Notes: generated by a model from the letters alone, not told the origin. Shown: positions 8,906-17,254, counted from the stretch's first letter. The stretch is 64,000 nt of DNA from Draconibacterium sp. (GCA_016705335.1 JADIYN010000002.1:124001-188000); one strand, 5' to 3'. Numbers and translations: made by a program.

Positions 8906-10522
8906 ATGAAAATAAAAATGTTCTTATTTACAGGATTGTTCTTGTTTTCCATAAAAGTCTTCTCAAAGGATCCTAATTTTTACATTTACTTGTGTTTTGG
9001 CCAATCAAATATGGAGGGTCAGGGAACAATTGAAGCCCAGGACCGAATAGTAGATAGTCGTTTCCGTGTTATGCAAGCTGTTAACTGTTCAAATCTGGGA
9101 AGAACAAAAGGCTCCTGGTACACGGCAGTACCTCCTTTAACGCGCTGTTATTCGGGCTTGTCGCCTGCCGATTATTTTGGCAATATGATGGTGGAAAACC
9201 TGCCTGACAGCATTAGGATTGGAGTCATTAATGTATCAGTTGCAGGTTGTAAAATTGAACTGTTCGACAAAGATAATTACCAGAATTATGTTTCATCGGT
9301 AACTGAAGATTGGTTGAAAAATATAATCAACGAGTACAGTGGCAATCCTTATGCATATCTTGTGGAACTGGCAAAACTGGCGCAAAAAGATGGCGTTATT
9401 AAAGGAATTCTTTTGCACCAGGGGGAGTCAAACACAGAAGACAACCAATGGCCATTAAAAGTTAAAGGGATTTACAATAATCTAATAAAAGACCTGCAAC
9501 TCAACGCCGATTCTGTGCCATTACTTGCAGGAGAAGTTGTACATGCCGATCAGGGTGGAATTTGCGCAAGTATGAATTCAATAATCGACAAACTGCCTCA
9601 AACTGTTCCCAACTCGTATGTTATTTCATCAAGCGAATGCACCGCGGCATCCGACAATCTGCATTTCAATTCAGCGGGCTACAGAAAAATAGGAATACGA
9701 TATGCAGTAAAAATGCTCTCACTGTTAGGTTACGAAGTAGCCGATCCCGGTGATCCAAAACCAGTCTCAATTTATTTTGAGCCTGAATGTGCAACTATTG
9801 GCAGTAATTGGGAAATTATTTCAAATAATGAGGCATCAAACAGAAGTATAGTAAAATCAAAAACAGGTTTGGTAAATCGTTCGAAATCTACGATTGGGAT
9901 TGAAGATAAAATCGAATTTTCATTTTCGTTGGACGAGAAAGATACATATGATTTTTATGCACGTGTAAATTGTCCAACTTCAAACAACGACTCATATTGG
10001 ATCAGTGTTGATGGAGCAGACTTCGCAACAATTGACGGGCTTGTTACAAGCGGGTGGAAATGGAAAAAATTAAACAGCTATTTGTTGCCAAAAGGAGGGC
10101 ACACATTGTCAATTGCATATCGCGAAGGTGGAGCCGACTTAGATAAAATATGCATTTCAAATATTGCAATTTCACCTTCGGAAATTGGTGATACTGCTGA
10201 AAATATTTGCTTACCTAATACTACAACTGTTGGAGCAACCCAAATTGAAACAAGCAAAGGTTACGGTTTGGGACAAAACTATCCAAATCCGTTTCGTGAA
10301 AAAACAAGCATTTCATTCGAAATTCCCACCAGCACCTATGTTTCATTAAAAGTTACCGATATGCTAGGCACAGAAATCAGGGAACTTGCCGGGAAATTTT
10401 ACAATGCAGGAAATCATATCATAAAAATTGATAATCTTAAACTATCAAAAGGCAACTATTTTTATACACTTAAAACTGATAAATTTTCGGCAACCCGAAA
10501 AATGATAAAACTGGATGAATAA
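8906..10522 (+). CDS. Secreted SGNH carbohydrate acetylesterase with T9SS tail
   Basis: 538 residues. The signal peptide is at 1-20. The sialate O-acetylesterase/CE6-like (SASA) domain has the nucleophile motif CFGQSNMEGQG near 30-40, block HQGESNTEDN and the terminal Asp/His motif DNLHFNSAGYRKIG near 250. A beta-sandwich region at about 285-430 looks like a carbohydrate-binding module. The C-terminal 75 residues are a T9SS type A sorting domain (NYPNPF, YVSLKVTDMLGTEI, GNYFYTLKTD). The likely role is deacetylation of plant or algal polysaccharide at the cell surface. No partner CAZyme is adjacent. Confidence 0.85.
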   Translation: MKIKMFLFTGLFLFSIKVFSKDPNFYIYLCFGQSNMEGQGTIEAQDRIVDSRFRVMQAVNCSNLGRTKGSWYTAVPPLTRCYSGLSPADYFGNMMVENLPDSIRIGVINVSVAGCKIELFDKDNYQNYVSSVTEDWLKNIINEYSGNPYAYLVELAKLAQKDGVIKGILLHQGESNTEDNQWPLKVKGIYNNLIKDLQLNADSVPLLAGEVVHADQGGICASMNSIIDKLPQTVPNSYVISSSECTAASDNLHFNSAGYRKIGIRYAVKMLSLLGYEVADPGDPKPVSIYFEPECATIGSNWEIISNNEASNRSIVKSKTGLVNRSKSTIGIEDKIEFSFSLDEKDTYDFYARVNCPTSNNDSYWISVDGADFATIDGLVTSGWKWKKLNSYLLPKGGHTLSIAYREGGADLDKICISNIAISPSEIGDTAENICLPNTTTVGATQIETSKGYGLGQNYPNPFREKTSISFEIPTSTYVSLKVTDMLGTEIRELAGKFYNAGNHIIKIDNLKLSKGNYFYTLKTDKFSATRKMIKLDE

Positions 10523-10578
10523 AACCGTGACTTCTACCTTTCGAAATGACCATTTTAATGTAAGAGTTATTTGTTGCA

Positions 10579-10761
10579 ATGAATCATAAAATCACTACCC
10601 CACAGATGGAGCAAATATTAGCTAAACTTATGACATCGGGACATGTCGGATAACCATAAACGCAGGTGGTATTTCAACTTGGAGAGTGTTATAAAGTAGC
10701 CATTCTTTCAAGTCTTGATTATATGAAAGAATTAGAAATACTTAAAAAAAATGGGTATTAA
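10579..10761 (+). CDS. Unrecognised ~60-residue small gene, frame-disrupted
   Basis: Two short open segments in different frames read as one small protein. The first is MNHKITTPQMEQILAKLMTS followed by GHVG, then a stop. The second is VVFQLGECYKVAILSSLDYM followed by KELEILKKNGY. The bridging bases read ITINAG in a third frame. Two compensating one-base changes would give a continuous 60-residue product, and 183 bases is exactly 61 codons. No family recognised. The stop falls just before the start of the next gene, so the two may form a pair. It could also be a decayed remnant. Confidence 0.4.
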
Positions 10762-10762
10762 A

Positions 10763-11197
10763 ATGGATTATCTAAAATTGTTAAAGAATTATTTTTCTTT
10801 TTTGGAAGCCAATTTTTCTTATACTTTGGAAAAGGAGATTAACGAAAATGTATGTATAGCTATTTTTTTTATAAATAAAAGGATTAATCGTTCTATTTCT
10901 GTAGTCTATGATATACGAAACTCTCATATTGATATATCAATCTGGCAGTTAAAAAATAATGAGCGAGATTTTGAAGATAGGAGTTCTTATATCTATTTGT
11001 CAAATTTATTAGAGATAAATAAAGACAAAACGCAATTGCCTAAATTACCTTATAATATAAGTTTAACAGATAAAGAGCTTGAAGATATTTTTGTGCCTTA
11101 TGTTGAACTTCTTAAAAAATACGCTTTAAAGATTATAAAAGGCGAACATTGGGAAGTTGTACCTTGGTTAGATTCCTTTAATAGAGAATTTACGTAA
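10763..11197 (+). CDS. Hypothetical protein, 144 residues
   Basis: An intact frame starting MDYLKLLKNYFSFLEANFSY. An in-frame ATG four codons earlier at 10751 is possible but overlaps the preceding small gene. The product is acidic and soluble, with no signal peptide or TM segment. The pattern of a helical start, beta-rich centre (ISVVYDIRNSHIDISIWQL) and helical end (ELLKKYALKIIKGEHW) resembles small immunity or antitoxin-type proteins. That is shape only, not homology. It is more AT-rich than its neighbours and is followed by a terminator, which fits a recently acquired unit. Confidence 0.6.
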   Translation: MDYLKLLKNYFSFLEANFSYTLEKEINENVCIAIFFINKRINRSISVVYDIRNSHIDISIWQLKNNERDFEDRSSYIYLSNLLEINKDKTQLPKLPYNISLTDKELEDIFVPYVELLKKYALKIIKGEHWEVVPWLDSFNREFT

Positions 11198-11203
11198 GAT
11201 TTA

Positions 11204-11230
11204 AAAAAGCCATGCAAGGCTTAACTTTTT
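11204..11230 (+). terminator. Intrinsic terminator
   Basis: AAGCC (11207-11211) and GGCTT (11218-11222) form a short stem flanked by an A run and followed by AACTTTTT. It lies seven bases after the stop of the 144-residue gene. Confidence 0.6.
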
Positions 11231-11246
11231 GAATATAAAGTAACTA

Positions 11247-11262
11247 CTTCTTTTAAAAGAAG
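11247..11262. repeat. Perfect 16-base palindrome
   Basis: CTTCTTTTAAAAGAAG is its own reverse complement. It lies 50 bases after the 144-residue gene. It may be an operator or an incidental AT-rich palindrome. Confidence 0.5.
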
Positions 11263-11391
11263 ACTTTAAACTTCCTTTTAGGAATAATTTGCACACTCTT
11301 AATTTAAACCTACATTAAAGGCACAAAATATTCAGTTTTGGAGATGGTTTTTCAAATATACTTATCGTGCGAATTAACTCTCTTTGATCCC

Positions 11392-11440
11392 GTGTCTTGC
11401 CTCGAAATAAAAAAACCATTTGCATAATTGGGCAAGACAC
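11392..11440. repeat. 10-base perfect inverted repeat
   Basis: GTGTCTTGCC at 11392-11401 pairs with GGCAAGACAC at 11431-11440 across a 29-base AT-rich spacer. This is too long a loop for an efficient terminator. It could be ends of a small element or a protein-binding pair. Confidence 0.6.
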
Positions 11441-11529
11441 AAATTATAAATTTGCGCAGCGAGTGCCAATTGCACTTGAAGCTGCAATACAGAAAAATGC
11501 ATAGTAAATAAATGAAATTCAAACCATTA

Positions 11530-11575
11530 AAGCCGTCTTGCGGGGTAAAACCCGGGAGACGACTTTTGTTTTTGC
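11530..11575 (+). terminator. Long hairpin with T-rich tail, terminator-like
   Basis: The outer arms AAGCCGTCT (11530) and AGACGACTT (11557) pair with one mismatch that becomes a wobble pair on the minus transcript. An inner GGG/CCC closes around GTAAAAC. TTGTTTTT follows on the plus strand. No plus-strand gene ends directly before it, so it may end a small RNA or belong to the repeat cluster. Confidence 0.4.
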
Positions 11576-11640
11576 GTAAAATACGCATGCAAAATTGCGT
11601 AAATCACGCATGCAAAATTGCGTAATTTACGCTTGTGTAG
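11572..11640. repeat. Three tandem 23-base units, each with a GCGTA-TACGC core
   Basis: The units begin at 11572, 11595 and 11618. The first two share TTGCGTAAA and ACGCATGCAAAA. The cores are GCGTAAAATACGC, GCGTAAATCACGC and GCGTAATTTACGC; the third is a perfect palindrome. The regular phase and dyad symmetry suggest an iterated binding site or REP-like element. Confidence 0.65.
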
Positions 11641-11892
11641 AAGTTTTTGAATGTCGAACTTTGAAGTAAATAATTGAAAAGAAAGCATGAACAATTCGAT
11701 ATATAATAAACACAATTCTCTTTTCCCTAAAAGACATTCTTCACCACACATTGAATACTTAACAGAAATCTGGGTTTCCATTCCACATTCCCAAAAAAAC
11801 ATTGTCCCTCCCTCCGGAAGCAACATTTGTTAAGAATAATTCCGATGAATTGCACGTGCAGGGAATTCCGAAAGGAATTCCTTTTTTTCGTT

Positions 11893-12552
11893 TTATATAG
11901 TTACCCATTTATGTTTTAGCGCAAGAACAACAAGCCCCGCAATATTTTTTGCTCCGGTTTTTTCTACAAGTTTTTGGCGGTAACCTTCGGCAGTGCGAAT
12001 TGAAACATCAAACGTTTCAGCTATTTCGGCATTTGTATATTCTTTACAAATTAATTTGAGAACCTGTAATTCACGCTCACTAAAATCAGGATTAAAAATA
12101 GTTTCAGCTTTTTCTTTCTTATTGAGGTTTTTTAAAACAAGTGACGAAATATCTTCCGAAAAATAAAAACCCTTTTCATATACTTTCAAAATTGCCTGCT
12201 CCATTTCGACGGGATCAGCATTTTTTAATAAATATCCGTTTACACCCTCTGAAATTAAATGCAAAATAAACTGTTCATCATCTTCCATCGTAAGTATAAT
12301 TACTTTTATTCCAGGATATAGTTCCCTTATTTTTTGCTGAGCTTCCACCCCATCCATAACAGGCATCCTTAAATCCAGAAGAATTATATCGGGTAATATT
12401 TTTATTACAGAAAGTAATTCCAAAAGCTCTTTTCCATTTTATGCTTCATTGATTTCCCCTATAAAATCAAAATCCTCCAAAAGCGCAATTATACCTTTAC
12501 GGAAAAGTTTGTGGTCGTCAGTAATTACAATGTTAATTTTATAGTTTCCCAT
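11893..12552 (-). CDS. NarL/LuxR-type response regulator with in-frame stop
   Basis: From the ATG at 12552 the frame reads a receiver domain (TDDHKLFRKG acidic pocket, Asp60 in IILLDLRMPVMDG, Thr in IILTMEDD, Lys in GYLLKNAD) and a LuxR helix-turn-helix (FSERELQVLKLICKEYTNAEIAETF). Codon 38 is TAA (12439-12441) with no frame change on either side, between GEINEA and NGKELLELL. This is a nonsense change or base-call error, since the rest is well preserved. The gene starts two bases after the kinase stop, so it is its cognate regulator. If the stop is real, the kinase has lost its output protein. Confidence 0.85.
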
Positions 12553-12554
12553 GA

Positions 12555-13346
12555 TTAGGTATTTGTATCAAGAAAGATTATTGCAGTTGTACCTTTTCCG
12601 GGGGTCGATTTCATTTTGAATTTTGCATTCATGATTTGGGTTCGGCTTTCAAGGTTTTTTAAACCGAGGCCGGTTGCCATTTTTTCGTTTAGCTCAAAAC
12701 CTTTACCATTGTCGCTTACCGAAATCATTAAATTGTTGTTGGGTGAAAAACGTGAATTTATATGAATAATCCCCGCTTCAGAATGTTTTATTGCATTATT
12801 GAGCAACTCCTGCACAATTCTGAAAACAGCCAACTCCTTTTTTGTATCGAAACGAAATTGTTCACCGCTTTTCCAGCAAACAATTTTTAAATGATCTGAT
12901 TTATTTACCCAATTGGCAAGTTCTTCAAGCGCGAAATACAAACCCAGTTTTTCAAGCGAAGGTGGCAACAAGGCTCGTGATATACGACGAACCTGCGTAA
13001 TTACTTCGTCTAAATAGGTTTTTGTTTCGGTGGCCAATTTTTTTGCGACTTCCTCCTCCGATTTTTTTTCGATGCGCGCTACATTCAATTTAACAACAGA
13101 AAGCATAGCACCAACTTCATCATGTAAATCCTGGGCAATTCGTTTGCGTTCTTTTTCCTGGGCAGAAATTGTATTCTGCAGAATTTCTTCCTGTTGTTTG
13201 GCGCGGGTTTCATTTAGTTCCAATTGCTTTTTCAGCATTTTTTTCTGATAGGTAACAAAAAAGAAAAAAACAGAAAGCGCAAGTAGCACCATTCCGAGGG
13301 TTCCAATAAAATAGATTAAAAAAATACTATTGCTTTCTTCCAACAT
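12555..13346 (-). CDS. HisKA_3 sensor histidine kinase
   Basis: Start chosen at 13346 (MLEESNSIFLIYF), because a longer frame would overlap the upstream gene. One TM helix (about residues 7-32) is followed by a coiled-coil linker, then the HisKA_3 motif QEKERKRIAQDLHDEVGAML with phospho-His at about residue 75. The HATPase has VQELLNNAIKHS (N box), SDNGKGF (G1) and TGLGLKN (G2). Kinases of this NarX/DesK class pair with LuxR-type regulators, as found directly downstream. There is no extracytoplasmic sensor domain, so the upstream 7-TM protein may supply sensing (inference). Confidence 0.9.
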   Translation of the reverse strand: MLEESNSIFLIYFIGTLGMVLLALSVFFFFVTYQKKMLKKQLELNETRAKQQEEILQNTISAQEKERKRIAQDLHDEVGAMLSVVKLNVARIEKKSEEEVAKKLATETKTYLDEVITQVRRISRALLPPSLEKLGLYFALEELANWVNKSDHLKIVCWKSGEQFRFDTKKELAVFRIVQELLNNAIKHSEAGIIHINSRFSPNNNLMISVSDNGKGFELNEKMATGLGLKNLESRTQIMNAKFKMKSTPGKGTTAIIFLDTNT

Positions 13347-13356
13347 AGTTTTAATA

Positions 13357-14001
13357 TTAATCTGCTTTCTTTGAAATAAGAAATCCAACCGTTATTATTG
13401 AGTAAAACAACAAATTAAAGACACCAAAAAAACCAGCTGCTATTTTAGCCAATTCCATTGATGCAATTACCCTGAGATTATACAATGAAAAGAAGAAAAA
13501 ATTAAATGAATAATAAACCAATACTGCTGTATTTATCCAAATCAGTGGTTCACGTGAAAGCCTTTCAATTTTGGCCTCTGTCATAATTTTTATAAAAAAT
13601 GTGACTGAAAAGATGAAAACGATAAGTGCTCCGATAGCACCAACTAAACTAGGATACTCCAACAAACTTTGTATAAACAAAGGATTGATGACACAGTAAA
13701 TTTCATAAACACCAATTACAATAAAAAAATATATTGGTCTAATAAATTTATTTAAAAGCTGGTAGTAAAAAAAAGTTAGAATTAAAAAAGCTATTGGAAA
13801 ATAGAAATGCCCAATAGGGTTTGTAATTTTCATTATAAAATGTTGGTGAAACTTTGTATAGATTTCAGTCAACACACCAAATGCAACAAAATAAAAGAAC
13901 GTTTTTAATTCTTTGCTTAAATATTTGAAACGGATTATTCCAACAATAAAGGCTATATAAGTAAATACAACACTTAATTTAATAAATTGTAAACCGCTCA
14001 T
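13357..14001 (-). CDS. Seven-TM membrane protein, putative sensor partner
   Basis: 214 residues, almost entirely hydrophobic, with seven predicted helices and short loops. It has no transporter motif that I recognise. The last charged residues (SKKAD) are cytoplasmic by the positive-inside pattern. It lies ten bases upstream of the kinase and twelve bases downstream of an unknown gene, all on the minus strand. The layout resembles 7TM-type receptors linked to a kinase, but function is inferred from context only. Confidence 0.75.
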   Translation of the reverse strand: MSGLQFIKLSVVFTYIAFIVGIIRFKYLSKELKTFFYFVAFGVLTEIYTKFHQHFIMKITNPIGHFYFPIAFLILTFFYYQLLNKFIRPIYFFIVIGVYEIYCVINPLFIQSLLEYPSLVGAIGALIVFIFSVTFFIKIMTEAKIERLSREPLIWINTAVLVYYSFNFFFFSLYNLRVIASMELAKIAAGFFGVFNLLFYSIITVGFLISKKAD

Positions 14002-14013
14002 GAATACAATTCA

Positions 14014-14655
14014 TTACGAATTATATATGCTTCCTTCGTCGCAAAACGGCGGGCAAGGTCCTGTAAAGTCAAATACATCGCCCTCTTCATCAAAAGCTTT
14101 GCTTTCTTTAACATCAGGACTAATCATTAAATTCATTGTTTTGGAAACCCCAAATTCAATTTGTGCATCCAATTTTCCCTGCACATTAAATATTTCGTGG
14201 AGTTCGTATTTTGTAAGCAGGTAACCATTTGGGAAGATGAATTTCCTGAATTCAGCAGAACTGTTTTCAGAATCCAGTTCACCTAAACGCCATTTTCTGT
14301 AATTCCTGATGCTTTCTATAACAAGTTTTGAACGATCAGAATAATTCTCGTTTTTTACATTTAGCTTATAAACCGGTGTTTCATAATTAACATAAACATC
14401 ACCGCTGCCTAAAAGAAAAGCTGAAACTGCATAAGCACATAAAACATAATTTCCTTTTTCTGTTTCAGTTTCAAGGCCTAAATATATGCGAAGCCGGTTT
14501 TCATTTTCACCTGCCAGTTTTTTATAGGTATCTTTTTGAAGTAATATTTGTGGTACTTTCAGATTTAATATACTTTTTTGCTCTTCAGCAAAATTTCTTC
14601 TCCAATATTCAGCTTGTTTTGGGGGAATTTGATCCCGTTTTAATGATGATGCCAT
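14014..14655 (-). CDS. Hypothetical protein, first gene of kinase operon
   Basis: 213 residues from the ATG at 14655 (MASSLKRDQIPPKQAEYWRR). Soluble, no signal peptide or TM segment. Visible blocks include a TETEKGNYVLCAYAVSAFLL segment and a C-terminus CPPFCDEGSIYNS with a CxxxC pair. No family recognised. As first gene of the four-gene minus-strand unit it may be the cytoplasmic sensor, effector or regulated product of the kinase system. Confidence 0.65.
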   Translation of the reverse strand: MASSLKRDQIPPKQAEYWRRNFAEEQKSILNLKVPQILLQKDTYKKLAGENENRLRIYLGLETETEKGNYVLCAYAVSAFLLGSGDVYVNYETPVYKLNVKNENYSDRSKLVIESIRNYRKWRLGELDSENSSAEFRKFIFPNGYLLTKYELHEIFNVQGKLDAQIEFGVSKTMNLMISPDVKESKAFDEEGDVFDFTGPCPPFCDEGSIYNS

Positions 14656-14884
14656 ATTTATCAATTATTCTTGGTGATTATGAAAGGTTAAAAATAGTTG
14701 ATTTTACCGAATAAAAAACACGTTAAAAAACAATTTCAAAAAAAAGTACTAAATCAAATTTGAGATTTGGATATTAAACATCGGGAAATGATTATCGTAA
14801 TAAACAAGAGTGGGAAGGTAATCGGAATATAAAAGACTTATCATTAACAGCATATTAATTAGTTCGATACTCTCTTTTCTATGC

Positions 14885-14918
14885 AAAAAAAAACTGCTCA
14901 AACCGAGCAGTTTTTTTT
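14885..14918. terminator. Bidirectional intrinsic terminator
   Basis: ACTGCTC and GAGCAGT form a stem around AAACC. The stem is flanked by eight A on one side and eight T on the other, so it works in either direction. It ends the minus-strand gene whose stop is at 14939. Confidence 0.85.
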
Positions 14919-14938
14919 CTGAATTTTAATGAAAAAGT

Positions 14939-16042
14939 TTAGTAGTTCATATCATTAAACCTAAAACCTTCGTTGTAAAAACCATCATTAAAGGCAAAAT
15001 ATCTTTCGGGGTAATGTACAAGTTGAAAACCATAATTAGTATTTTCAAAGAATAGGTTTCCTACCCTGAAATACAGATAACCATTAACATAAACTCTATC
15101 GTAGTTATTAGGCAAATATTCGAAAGACATTCCAAAAGGCATATCGACCAGCACATAACCAACTCCTCTGTGATACCTGAAAAAATGACCGTCATAACAA
15201 TAAAACTTTATATGATTGTGAACAAATATTTGCGGACGGTTTGCAAATTTGCGGATAACATGACCGTAATAATTATGATGATAATAATATTTGTGGTTAC
15301 GATATGAATAAGGATTATAAAACGAGTAATAATTCACCCAACTATTGTGGTTCCAGCGGTAACCTTCCCAACCATGATCCCAATGGTTGTAATTTTTATA
15401 ATTGTATTTGCCCGATGATTTATTGTTGTCCCTGTCGCCTCTTCTGAAATCAGAAGACCAGTATTTGTCACTTCCTTTGTAGTCGCGTGTTGGGCGATAT
15501 CTTGAGTCATTTTTATCAAGATTGTAGCGTTCCGAGTTTGGGCGACTTGTATTCCTGTTCCGATCATAGTTTTCATTGCTGCCGATTCTGTTGCTTTCAG
15601 TTGAACGCTTTGAATTTTCTGTACTGGCAGTTACTCTTTCCCTGCTTTTATCCGATTGATTGGTAACCCGTTTACCGTCTCTGTTCTGGCTTCGGTTAGA
15701 ATTATTTGAATAAACCTGGCGATCTGATGGCTTTTTAATTTCCTTTGAATAATCAGCCTTCCGGGAATTTTCATTTCGATTTACATTTTTATCGGATGTA
15801 GAATTCCGTTTTACAACAGAATTACTTTTTTCTGACCTCGAAGTTGCCCGTGACTCATTTACTTTGTCGTGGTTGGCACTCTTTTTTTCAATGCTGCTTT
15901 TGTTGCCGGTACGTGAGTTTTCAACTTTTCTGTTGTTATTATTATCAGAAGTTGAACGACGTTGGGCATTTAAATTTGTTGTTGCTGTAACTGCCGCCAG
16001 AGTTATAATCATTGCAAGCAGCCTGAATTTCATTGTTTTCAT
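14939..16042 (-). CDS. Secreted low-complexity protein, DUF6515-like C-terminus
   Basis: 367 residues. The signal peptide covers about 1-26 (NLNA-Q site). Residues 27-215 are extremely rich in Asn, Ser, Arg and Lys and likely disordered. Residues 215-260 are Tyr/His/Asn-rich (HKYYYHHNYYGH). The C-terminal part has repeated strands of the form YDGHFFRYHRGVGYVLVDMP and VNGYLYFRVGNLFFE, similar to the DUF6515 envelope-protein pattern. Probably an outer-surface or periplasmic protein of unknown role. Flanked by a terminator and its own upstream region. Confidence 0.75.
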   Translation of the reverse strand: MKTMKFRLLAMIITLAAVTATTNLNAQRRSTSDNNNNRKVENSRTGNKSSIEKKSANHDKVNESRATSRSEKSNSVVKRNSTSDKNVNRNENSRKADYSKEIKKPSDRQVYSNNSNRSQNRDGKRVTNQSDKSRERVTASTENSKRSTESNRIGSNENYDRNRNTSRPNSERYNLDKNDSRYRPTRDYKGSDKYWSSDFRRGDRDNNKSSGKYNYKNYNHWDHGWEGYRWNHNSWVNYYSFYNPYSYRNHKYYYHHNYYGHVIRKFANRPQIFVHNHIKFYCYDGHFFRYHRGVGYVLVDMPFGMSFEYLPNNYDRVYVNGYLYFRVGNLFFENTNYGFQLVHYPERYFAFNDGFYNEGFRFNDMNY

Positions 16043-16255
16043 GACTTCTTAATTTAAGATTTCTAAAATCTTTTTTGTTACTCTCTTTTGGCGCCTATAA
16101 AAAAAAACGATATCTGATTTTGTATTTACAAAGGTTGTGCCAAATGAAAAAATTCAAATAATTTGTTTGAAATACTTAACTTGTTTTAATTTTTATGTTT
16201 GAGAATGAAAGTCAAACAGCAAACAAATCATTTTTTTTATTTAGTAAATTCTGTC

Positions 16256-16263
16256 TATTTTTG
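16256..16263 (+). promoter_or_regulatory. -7 box of the ruvX-def operon
   Basis: TATTTTTG matches TAnnTTTG and ends only eight bases before the ATG at 16272. Transcription would start almost at the start codon. Confidence 0.6.
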
Positions 16264-16271
16264 CCGTGCAA

Positions 16272-16700
16272 ATGGCAAGAATACTATCAATTGATTACGG
16301 AAATAAAAGGGTTGGAATAGCAGTTACCGACCCACAGCAAATAATTGCCACTCGATTAACAACTGTTCCAACACATACCATTTGGAATTTTTTAAATGAA
16401 TACTTTCAGAAAGAACTAGTGGAAAAAGTTGTGGTAGGTTACCCATTGCAAATGAACAACGAAGCCTCTGAGGCTGTTAGGTACATTAATCCGTTTTTAA
16501 AAAAATTTCAGGTTCAGTATCCCGAAATTATTCTTGAAATTTTTGATGAACGGTTTACGTCAAAAATTGCTTTTCAAACCATGATTGATGGAGGATTAAA
16601 AAAGCAACAAAGACAAAATAAGGAGTTGATTGATGGGATTAGCGCAACAATTATTCTTCAAAATTATTTAGAACTAATGCGAAATAAAGAGTTGATATGA
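16272..16700 (+). CDS. ruvX: Putative pre-16S rRNA nuclease / Holliday junction resolvase YqgF
   Basis: 142 residues from the ATG at 16272. A GTG six bases earlier is open but lies at the expected transcription start. RNase H-like fold motifs: RILSIDYGNKRVGIAVTDP with the first catalytic Asp, VVVGYP, and EIFDERFTSKIA with the acidic DER motif. YqgF trims the 5' end of 16S rRNA in E. coli. It overlaps def by four bases (ATGA), so the two are translationally coupled. Confidence 0.93.
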   Translation: MARILSIDYGNKRVGIAVTDPQQIIATRLTTVPTHTIWNFLNEYFQKELVEKVVVGYPLQMNNEASEAVRYINPFLKKFQVQYPEIILEIFDERFTSKIAFQTMIDGGLKKQQRQNKELIDGISATIILQNYLELMRNKELI

Positions 16701-17254
16701 AATATCCGATTACAGTTTACGGAGATTCAATCCTAAGAAAAAAGGCGGAAGTAATTGAAAAAGACGCAGAAGGATTAAAAGAGATTATCGAGAATATGTG
16801 GGAAACTATGTATTACGCTGATGGTGTAGGACTTGCTGCACCCCAGACCGGGCTATCAATCCGTTTGTTTGTAATCGATGCTTCAACGGGTGCTGATGAG
16901 GAACCTGAATTGAAAGACTTCAAAAAAACTTTTATTAATCCTGAAATAATTGATTTAAAAGGAGATACTTGGGTAATGAATGAAGGATGTTTAAGTTTAC
17001 CTGAAATTCGTGAGGATATAATCCGCCCCGATACAGTCAGAATTAAATATCTCGATGAAAATTTTGTTGAACACGATGAAGTTTACAGCGGTTTTGCAGG
17101 CCGTGTGATACAACATGAATACGACCATTTGGAAGGTAAACTTTTTATAGATTATTTATCGCCACTTAAGAAAAGATTGCTGAAAAGTAAACTAAATGAC
17201 ATTGCCCGCGGATTTGTTATACCTCATTACAAGATAAAGATCCCGGTGAAATAA
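16697..17254 (+). CDS. def: Peptide deformylase
   Basis: 185 residues with all three signature motifs: GVGLAAPQTG (43-52), EGCLSLPE (96-103) with metal ligand Cys98, and QHEYDHLEGKLF with ligands His140 and His144 and catalytic Glu141. It removes the formyl group from nascent proteins. The start overlaps the ruvX stop. Confidence 0.97.
   Translation: MKYPITVYGDSILRKKAEVIEKDAEGLKEIIENMWETMYYADGVGLAAPQTGLSIRLFVIDASTGADEEPELKDFKKTFINPEIIDLKGDTWVMNEGCLSLPEIREDIIRPDTVRIKYLDENFVEHDEVYSGFAGRVIQHEYDHLEGKLFIDYLSPLKKRLLKSKLNDIARGFVIPHYKIKIPVK

Larger units (their letters stand above)
11198..11892. other. 695-base gene-free stretch rich in palindromes
   Basis: No credible coding frame on either strand; short minus-strand frames here have no start context or family. 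It holds the terminator above, a 16-base palindrome at 11247, a 10-base inverted repeat at 11392/11431, a long hairpin at 11530 and three 23-base repeats at 11572. Such density suggests REP-like or MITE-like non-coding elements, or the remnant of a mobile unit. Confidence 0.6.

Noticed and set aside
11392..11440. Ends of a full insertion sequence
   Set aside because: The inverted repeats are only 49 bases apart in total and enclose no transposase.
11572..11640. CRISPR array
   Set aside because: The 23-base units are contiguous, with no unique spacers and no cas genes nearby.
11352..11826. Short minus-strand reading frames in the repeat zone
   Set aside because: They cross the palindromic repeats and terminator-like hairpin, have no recognisable motifs and look like chance open frames.
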